Shown here in pieces: positions 59,354 through 64,000 of a stretch of DNA of 64,000 nucleotides. The notes beneath the pieces were generated by a model. The model had not been told where the DNA came from. It saw nothing but the letters and a program-made list of their open reading frames with translations, and did not search any database. This stretch comes from an uncultured Chitinophagaceae bacterium (GTDB lineage Bacteria > Bacteroidota > Bacteroidia > Chitinophagales > Chitinophagaceae): contig CALGAP010000005.1 of the NCBI GenBank assembly GCA_937958995.1, positions 186,001-250,000 on the forward strand, written 5' to 3'. The position numbers were made by a program, and so were the translations under genes. Numbering within the stretch: the stretch's first letter is position 1; every line of letters begins with the position of its first letter.

Positions 59354-59359
59354 GGATAT

Positions 59360-60934
59360 TTACACCACTGCCTCCGCCAAATTCACCTCGTACAAAAATC
59401 CATTGGAAAACAGTTTCGCCTGCTCCTTGCTTAGCAATTTCCGGCGCTGGTGCATCCATTCACCGGCCTTCACACCATACATGTGCGCTACCAAACCGGG
59501 GAATTTCCAATCGGCATTTTTACCCCAGTGAATGGTAAATGGAATATTATTCTGCAGCAGCAGCTCAATGGTGCGCGTACAGAATTTCTCCAGTGAAATC
59601 ATGTTGTTTTTTTTCGGCTTCCATATTAGTCCGTCGATCTCCAACATGCAGTTAACCCGAAATTTGGTGAATGCCAGCGTAGCGCGTGATTGCTTCACAA
59701 AGCGCATGGCATATATGCCGGGGATGGGACCTTCTTCGCGGGCCAGTTTGGTCAGTATGGCTAAAGCCCTGGGAGAATCTTTGTGATCAATTCCTACTGC
59801 GCAGGCATATGCGGGTCCCTGGTAGCCGGCATCCCAGAATATTTCGCCTAAGGTGCCGGTGGCATCTAAATCGGGTGGCGGTAAAACGGAGTTTTGCAGT
59901 AGCCTGATCAGCTTTGGTATGCTGTTCTTGTATTTCTCTGCAATCTTTGTAAACAATACTATCAGGTCGCGGTAAATCGCTGTCTTCATGCGCGGCACCG
60001 GGTCGGGATAATCGGGTTGATAAGGTTTTTTGTAAATGGCCTCTACCACGTATTCCGGATCATTGCGGTAAGGATTGATGAATATTTTATAGTGAAATGG
60101 CCGAAGCCCCTTGCCGTTGGCGTCTGTCTCGCTGGGAATGACGAAGGCAGAATTGGCAAAATCCATGGTCTCAGCCAGCTCCAGCGCCAGCTCCTTTGGT
60201 ATTTTTCTTACATATCTTTTCAACAAATAACGATCCTCACCTTCTATCAACACGCCGTGAATAAATCCAAAGGCTCCAAGTCCTACCAGCGCCGCATTGA
60301 ACAAATCATCGTCGCGAATTACGCGTGCCTTAATGCGATCGGCAAACACATCATTGAGTGCGGGTTCAGAGGCACGCTCAAGATAAACGATGTCGTTGGC
60401 GTCGGGACCAATGATGAGATTGAGTCCTACCACATAATCCTGTACCGAGCCGACATCAATGGCAGAGCCATGTACGCCGGTAGAAATGCAACCTGCAATT
60501 GTCTGTCCGTTACTTGCTCCGCTGGCTTTAAGAGCCTTGCCATGATCAAATAGAAACTTGTGCAGTTCCTTGATAGTATTACCACATTGTACAAAAAACA
60601 AATTCTCGCGTTGGAAAGCGGAGTCTGGGTGCATTTCATCATCCAGGATAGCCTTTTTCAAATTCATCTCCGCATTGAAATGCATATTGTCATTGTGATG
60701 GGCGATATGATTCATGCTCCACGCCGAGCCGTAGGCCCTGAAACCTTCCTGGTGGTCGAGCGCTTCTTTCAACAATCGCTGAATCTCCGCAACGGCATCA
60801 TTGTAGCGGTCGAGCCACGAAGGCATATTGCCCTTGCCGGCAAGAGAAGTTTTATATAAGACCTTCGTATCGAAAGGACCATTACTATGAAACGTGTCCC
60901 ACTTGCCTATTTCGTGTTTGGTGGTGGTAGCCAT
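59360..60934 (-). CDS. FAD-binding sugar-lactone oxidase family protein (D-arabinono-1,4-lactone oxidase-like)
   Basis: 524 residues. The FAD_binding_4 domain is marked by SNGQTIAGCISTGVHGSAID and VGLNLIIGPD; earlier are FRAYGSAWSMNHIAHHNDN and the C-terminal part reads IPFTIHWGKNADWKFPGLVA. This is the aldonolactone oxidase type, which oxidises sugar lactones or alditols with oxygen or another acceptor. There is no signal peptide, so it appears cytosolic. A lipoprotein gene lies three bases upstream on the same strand. Confidence 0.85.
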   Translation of the reverse strand: MATTTKHEIGKWDTFHSNGPFDTKVLYKTSLAGKGNMPSWLDRYNDAVAEIQRLLKEALDHQEGFRAYGSAWSMNHIAHHNDNMHFNAEMNLKKAILDDEMHPDSAFQRENLFFVQCGNTIKELHKFLFDHGKALKASGASNGQTIAGCISTGVHGSAIDVGSVQDYVVGLNLIIGPDANDIVYLERASEPALNDVFADRIKARVIRDDDLFNAALVGLGAFGFIHGVLIEGEDRYLLKRYVRKIPKELALELAETMDFANSAFVIPSETDANGKGLRPFHYKIFINPYRNDPEYVVEAIYKKPYQPDYPDPVPRMKTAIYRDLIVLFTKIAEKYKNSIPKLIRLLQNSVLPPPDLDATGTLGEIFWDAGYQGPAYACAVGIDHKDSPRALAILTKLAREEGPIPGIYAMRFVKQSRATLAFTKFRVNCMLEIDGLIWKPKKNNMISLEKFCTRTIELLLQNNIPFTIHWGKNADWKFPGLVAHMYGVKAGEWMHQRRKLLSKEQAKLFSNGFLYEVNLAEAVV

Positions 60935-60937
60935 AAA

Positions 60938-61297
60938 TCAGTTTTGTTCTTTTAAGCATACATATTTTATCTTCACCCGGCGCAGTTTTCCCAGCGTAAC
61001 CGCGCTTAATAACACGCCGCCCAGGTTGACGCGGTATTCAAATGAAAAGAAGCCGCCCGAAGCACAACGTTCTATCAGATGAAATTCGCCCTCAGCCAGC
61101 TTCAGCTTAATAGTGGTGTCGAGGGTATGTACTTTCAAACCTTTGTAAAAATTGCCCGACTGATTGAGCGGGTCCGGCTCGGGCACGCCATCTTTGTTGA
61201 CGATTCTTACGGAGTAGCAGGAGGTGAGAAGAACAATCAGCAAAGGAATCAGCAGCCATTTTGCACGCCGCCCGCGTGCATGAAGGAACAGGTCCAT
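60938..61297 (-). CDS. Small lipoprotein, distantly Bor/Iss-like
   Basis: 119 residues. After a basic head and hydrophobic core (KWLLIPLLIVLLTSC) a lipobox ends at Cys27, so the mature protein should be a lipid-anchored protein of about 93 residues. The mature part has GGVLLSAVTLGKLRRVKIKY and two further Cys, in ERCASGG and KYVCLKE, a layout that recalls the Bor/Iss lipoprotein family. The match is weak. It is followed three bases later by the FAD oxidase gene. Confidence 0.72.
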   Translation of the reverse strand: MDLFLHARGRRAKWLLIPLLIVLLTSCYSVRIVNKDGVPEPDPLNQSGNFYKGLKVHTLDTTIKLKLAEGEFHLIERCASGGFFSFEYRVNLGGVLLSAVTLGKLRRVKIKYVCLKEQN

Positions 61298-61402
61298 GGT
61301 TATAAAATTGAGTTAGTTTAAAATTCTGCAATTAATCAACGAGCCGGAATACCCTGTTTGTGGTATTTATCATTACATTTAACCATCAAAAATTACTACT
61401 GC

Positions 61403-63043
61403 ATGAGAAAAAGTTACCTTGGCTTTCTCTTAGTCATGCTGGGATTCTCACCTGGCCTCAAAGCCCAAACCAGTTACAGCAACTTCAGCCAGCAGAGCGC
61501 ACGCATTGCAACACTGGCAAAAAATTATCCGAACTGGATCAAAACAAAATCGCTCACTAAAACAGCAGGCGGTAAAGACATCTGGATGATCACCGTGGGT
61601 GGTGCCAATGCCGACAAACAACCTGCCATCGCCATTCTTGGCGGAGTGGAAGGAAGTCATCTCTTGGGCACCGAACTCGCCATCGGTTTTGCAGAAAGCC
61701 TGATGCAGGCCAGCAATAGCGACAGCATCAAGGCGCTGCTCAACAACACCACCTTCTACATTTTTCCCAATCTTAGCCCCGATGCTATGGAGCAATACTT
61801 TGCTTCGCTGCAGTACGAACGCCTCGGCAATGCCACCACTACCGATGACGACCGTGATGGCAAAATGAATGAAGATGGCTACGATGATCTTGACGGCGAC
61901 GGAAAGATCACCTGGATGCGCGTTGAATCACCCGTAGGCATGTACAGGGAGCATCCCGATGATCCGCGTGTGCTAATAAAAGCTGATGCAAGCAAAGGTG
62001 AAATCGGGAAATACCTTTTGTTTACCGAAGGCCGCGACAACGATAAAGACGGTAAGTTTAATGAAGACGGAGAAGGCGGTGTGATCTTCAATAAAAATTT
62101 TACCTACAAACACCCCTCCTTCACTCCCGGCGCCGGCGAATTTCCTGTATCGGAAAATGAAAACCGCGCGCTGTTGGATGTTCTTTACGAGTTGTTTAAC
62201 GTATATGCAGTAGTGAGTTTTGGCAGCAACAACAACCTCTCCTCACCGGTCACCTTTAACCCGCAGGCTGCCAACCAGCGCATTGTCTCCGGTTGGCTGG
62301 AACCCGATGTAAACATCAACAAAATGGTTTCAGAGCTGTACAACAAAACCACGGGACTGAAAGACGCACCGCGGTCAAATACTACAGGCGGCAGTGTGTG
62401 GGAATGGGTCTACTACCATTATGGCCGTTATAGTTTCAGCACACCCGGATGGTGGGTGCCCAAAGCAAAGCCCGATTCGGCCAAAAATCAAAAACCATTT
62501 TCAGTAGATGACCCTGCCGCCAATTACCTGCGCTGGGCAGAACAGCAGGGCATCACCAATACATTCACACCCTGGAAAACCGTGCAACACCCCGATTTTC
62601 CCAATCAAAAAGTGGAAGTAGGCGGCGTGCATCCTTTTGTGCTTACCAACCCTCCTTATACATTGATTCCTGATCTTGTTAAGAAACACAGTGAATTTTT
62701 GGTGAAACTGGCGTCTTATCAGCCTTCGCTTGATATTGTGAATGTGAGAACAGAAAAACTGGGAAATGGTCTTACACGTATTACGCTCGACGTGATCAAT
62801 AAAGGCAATATCGGCTCGCATACTAAGCTGGGTGAAAGAAGTTATTGGGTAAAACGCGTGGCCGTAAGAGTAAACAACATCGGCAGCCAAACCATAATCA
62901 GCGGTAAGAAAAACCAGGTGCTCAACTCACTCGAACCGCGTGGCGCCGCGCAGCTTTCATGGCTGATCAAGGGAAGCGGAAAACTAACGATTGAAGCGGG
63001 CAGTCCCACTACCGGCAACAAGACGATCGACATCAATTTGTAA
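61403..63043 (+). CDS. Exported M14 carboxypeptidase-like protein with a broken zinc motif
   Basis: 546 residues from the ATG at 61403; signal peptide MRKSYLGFLLVMLGFSPGLKA. The M14 fold is recognisable from TAGGKDIWMITVGGANADKQ and AIAILGGVEGSHLLGTELAI. Active M14 enzymes have HxxE at this point; here residues 83-86 are E-G-S-H. The third zinc His is also lost (YAVVSFGSNNNL). Two Asp-rich EF-like segments follow (DDDRDGKMNEDG, DNDKDGKFNEDG), and a C-terminal beta-domain ends the protein. It is probably a non-catalytic M14 homologue. The next gene, an intact M14, overlaps its stop codon. Confidence 0.85.
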   Translation: MRKSYLGFLLVMLGFSPGLKAQTSYSNFSQQSARIATLAKNYPNWIKTKSLTKTAGGKDIWMITVGGANADKQPAIAILGGVEGSHLLGTELAIGFAESLMQASNSDSIKALLNNTTFYIFPNLSPDAMEQYFASLQYERLGNATTTDDDRDGKMNEDGYDDLDGDGKITWMRVESPVGMYREHPDDPRVLIKADASKGEIGKYLLFTEGRDNDKDGKFNEDGEGGVIFNKNFTYKHPSFTPGAGEFPVSENENRALLDVLYELFNVYAVVSFGSNNNLSSPVTFNPQAANQRIVSGWLEPDVNINKMVSELYNKTTGLKDAPRSNTTGGSVWEWVYYHYGRYSFSTPGWWVPKAKPDSAKNQKPFSVDDPAANYLRWAEQQGITNTFTPWKTVQHPDFPNQKVEVGGVHPFVLTNPPYTLIPDLVKKHSEFLVKLASYQPSLDIVNVRTEKLGNGLTRITLDVINKGNIGSHTKLGERSYWVKRVAVRVNNIGSQTIISGKKNQVLNSLEPRGAAQLSWLIKGSGKLTIEAGSPTTGNKTIDINL

Positions 63044-64000
63044 TGACAAATTTTCAAACAATGAATCGCTATATAAAAAATTGCATTTACATTTTCTCCC
63101 TGCTTTTCGCCGCAGGCGCTCATGCGCAAACAGCAGAGCAGATATTCAAGGCAGCGGGCAGTCCCTCGCATCCCAAGGTGAATGTCAGCTGGAACAGGTA
63201 TTACGATTATGCGGGCCTCACTGAAATATGCAAGAAGATTGCGGCCGCACATCCCAATCTCTGTAAGATGGAAAGTATCGGTAAGTCATACCAGGGCCGC
63301 GACATGTGGGTGCTCACCATTACTGATTTCAAAAAAGGCTCGCCCGATAAAAAGCCGGGCATGTATATAGACGGCAACATTCATAGTAATGAGGTGCAGG
63401 GCGCCGAGTTTGCCTTATATACCGCCTGGTATCTTACCGAATCGTTTGCCGACTCGAGGTTTGTACAGGAGTTGCTCGAGGAAAAAGTTTTTTACATCAT
63501 CCCTACTATTAATCCCGATGCCCGCGACAACTATTTTCACGCACCCAATACCGCCAGTTCGCCGCGCTCGGGCCTGATTCCGATAGACAATGATCGTGAT
63601 GGACTGGTAGATGAAGACGGATATGATGATCTCGATGGTGATGGTCATATCGTGTATATGCGCCGCAAAAATCCCAATGGCAGGTATAAGGTTGACCCCG
63701 TCGATCCGCGTAAGATGATTATTGTGGGACCAGAAGAAAAAGGCGATTATGAAATATTGGGTCTTGAAGGAATAGACAACGATGGCGACGGCCTGGTGAA
63801 TGAAGATGGTTATACCTTCGAATACGATCCCAACCGCGACTGGGGATGGAGCTGGCAGCCCAATTATATCCAGAGCGGTGCGTATAAATATCCCTTCTCA
63901 CTTCCTGAAAACCGCAACGTCATGAACTTTGTGATGAAGCATCCTAACATTGCTGCGGCACAGAGTTATCATAATGCGGGCGGACAGATTTTGCGCGGGC
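63043..64000 (+). CDS. Exported M14 zinc carboxypeptidase (3' end outside window)
   Basis: About 319 residues are visible. The ATG at 63043 overlaps the stop of the upstream M14-like gene (TAATG), and an in-frame ATG at 63061 also gives a signal peptide (MNRYIKNCIYIFSLLFAAGA). Counting from 63061, His108 and Glu111 in DGNIHSNEVQGAEF form the HxxE zinc motif, and the third ligand is in AAQSYHNAGGQ near the window end. Two Asp-rich calcium-like loops (DNDRDGLVDEDG, DNDGDGLVNEDG) lie in the same order as in its neighbour. It should be a periplasmic or secreted metallocarboxypeptidase. Confidence 0.88.
   Translation, partial: MTNFQTMNRYIKNCIYIFSLLFAAGAHAQTAEQIFKAAGSPSHPKVNVSWNRYYDYAGLTEICKKIAAAHPNLCKMESIGKSYQGRDMWVLTITDFKKGSPDKKPGMYIDGNIHSNEVQGAEFALYTAWYLTESFADSRFVQELLEEKVFYIIPTINPDARDNYFHAPNTASSPRSGLIPIDNDRDGLVDEDGYDDLDGDGHIVYMRRKNPNGRYKVDPVDPRKMIIVGPEEKGDYEILGLEGIDNDGDGLVNEDGYTFEYDPNRDWGWSWQPNYIQSGAYKYPFSLPENRNVMNFVMKHPNIAAAQSYHNAGGQILRG

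Noticed and set aside
1..64000. CRISPR arrays, prophage, integrons, restriction or other defence genes
   Set aside because: No spaced direct-repeat array, integrase, terminase, methylase or nuclease cluster was seen on either strand.

Overview
This 64 kb window is a chromosomal segment of a Bacteroidota bacterium, most likely a member of Chitinophagaceae or a close relative. The lineage call is inferred from family content: PDZ-S41 tail-specific protease with a long C-terminal region, large two-domain signal peptidase I, outer-membrane beta-barrel receptor with an N-terminal carboxypeptidase-regulatory domain, DUF4846, LytS/LytT pair, Tat-exported Gfo/Idh/MocA proteins, and several promoters of the TAnnTTTG type. 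No rRNA operon, CRISPR array, complete insertion sequence or phage region was seen. One tRNA (His, anticodon GTG) is present. Genes are dense, on both strands, with short overlaps.

Layout. 1-9950: the 3' end of argS, then a minus-strand glycogen/maltodextrin block (glgA, glgC, a SLC45-like sugar symporter, an exported GH13 amylase, glgB and a TPR protein), interrupted by the 5' stub of a lost outer-membrane receptor gene. 10099-12882: a FHS-type sugar transporter followed by a ROK kinase, probably uptake and phosphorylation of the released hexose. 12883-22940: mostly housekeeping genes on the minus strand (phosphodiester glycosidase-like protein, lipA, OsmC, alpha/beta hydrolase, DUF2851, maf, UbiA-type prenyltransferase, KdsC-like HAD phosphatase, ctp protease). 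23183-30821: tRNA-His, DUF445, a large outer-membrane receptor, an SGNH hydrolase with a membrane protein, DUF4407, and an Nramp-superfamily transporter. 30865-34262: an SDR and the three 5-oxoprolinase subunits pxpBCA. 34579-38438: topA, a YcxB-like protein and a SirB1-like protein. 38443-41889: two tandem Tat-exported Gfo/Idh/MocA oxidoreductases and an OsmC protein. 41974-45459: a tight plus-strand series csaA-like, ogt-like, macrodomain, YhdH-like reductase and 2Fe-2S reductase. 45535-51731: cdd, lepB, a CarH-like B12/MerR regulator, a sigma-54-type response regulator without a DNA-binding domain, a decayed DUF4846 gene, an unlisted 45-codon membrane miniprotein with its own terminator, and pdhB. 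51923-55104: a membrane acyltransferase and a LytS/LytT two-component pair. 55478-64000: a DUF892 ferritin-like protein with a Ser/Arg/Lys-rich tail, thiolase, cysE-cysM, an FAD sugar-lactone oxidase with a lipoprotein, and two tandem M14 carboxypeptidase-like exported proteins, the first of which has lost the zinc motif.

Functional themes. Storage glucan is made by GlgC, GlgA and GlgB; extracellular or periplasmic maltodextrin would be cut by the exported GH13 enzyme and imported by the adjacent symporter; free hexose would enter through the FHS carrier and be phosphorylated by the ROK kinase. PxpABC opens 5-oxoproline to glutamate, and the adjacent Nramp-like protein repeats a neighbourhood known from Bacillus (ycsF-ycsG-kipI-kipA). 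CysE and CysM make cysteine.

The most interesting points are the M14 tandem with a rearranged HxxE motif, the CarH-like regulator, the metal-motif-less Nramp protein beside 5-oxoprolinase, the ROK kinase without zinc cysteines, the HTH-less response regulator, the small membrane ORF, and a family of intergenic hairpin repeats, one of which places a probable start codon in its loop. I did not find a defence system or an obviously new multi-gene system.
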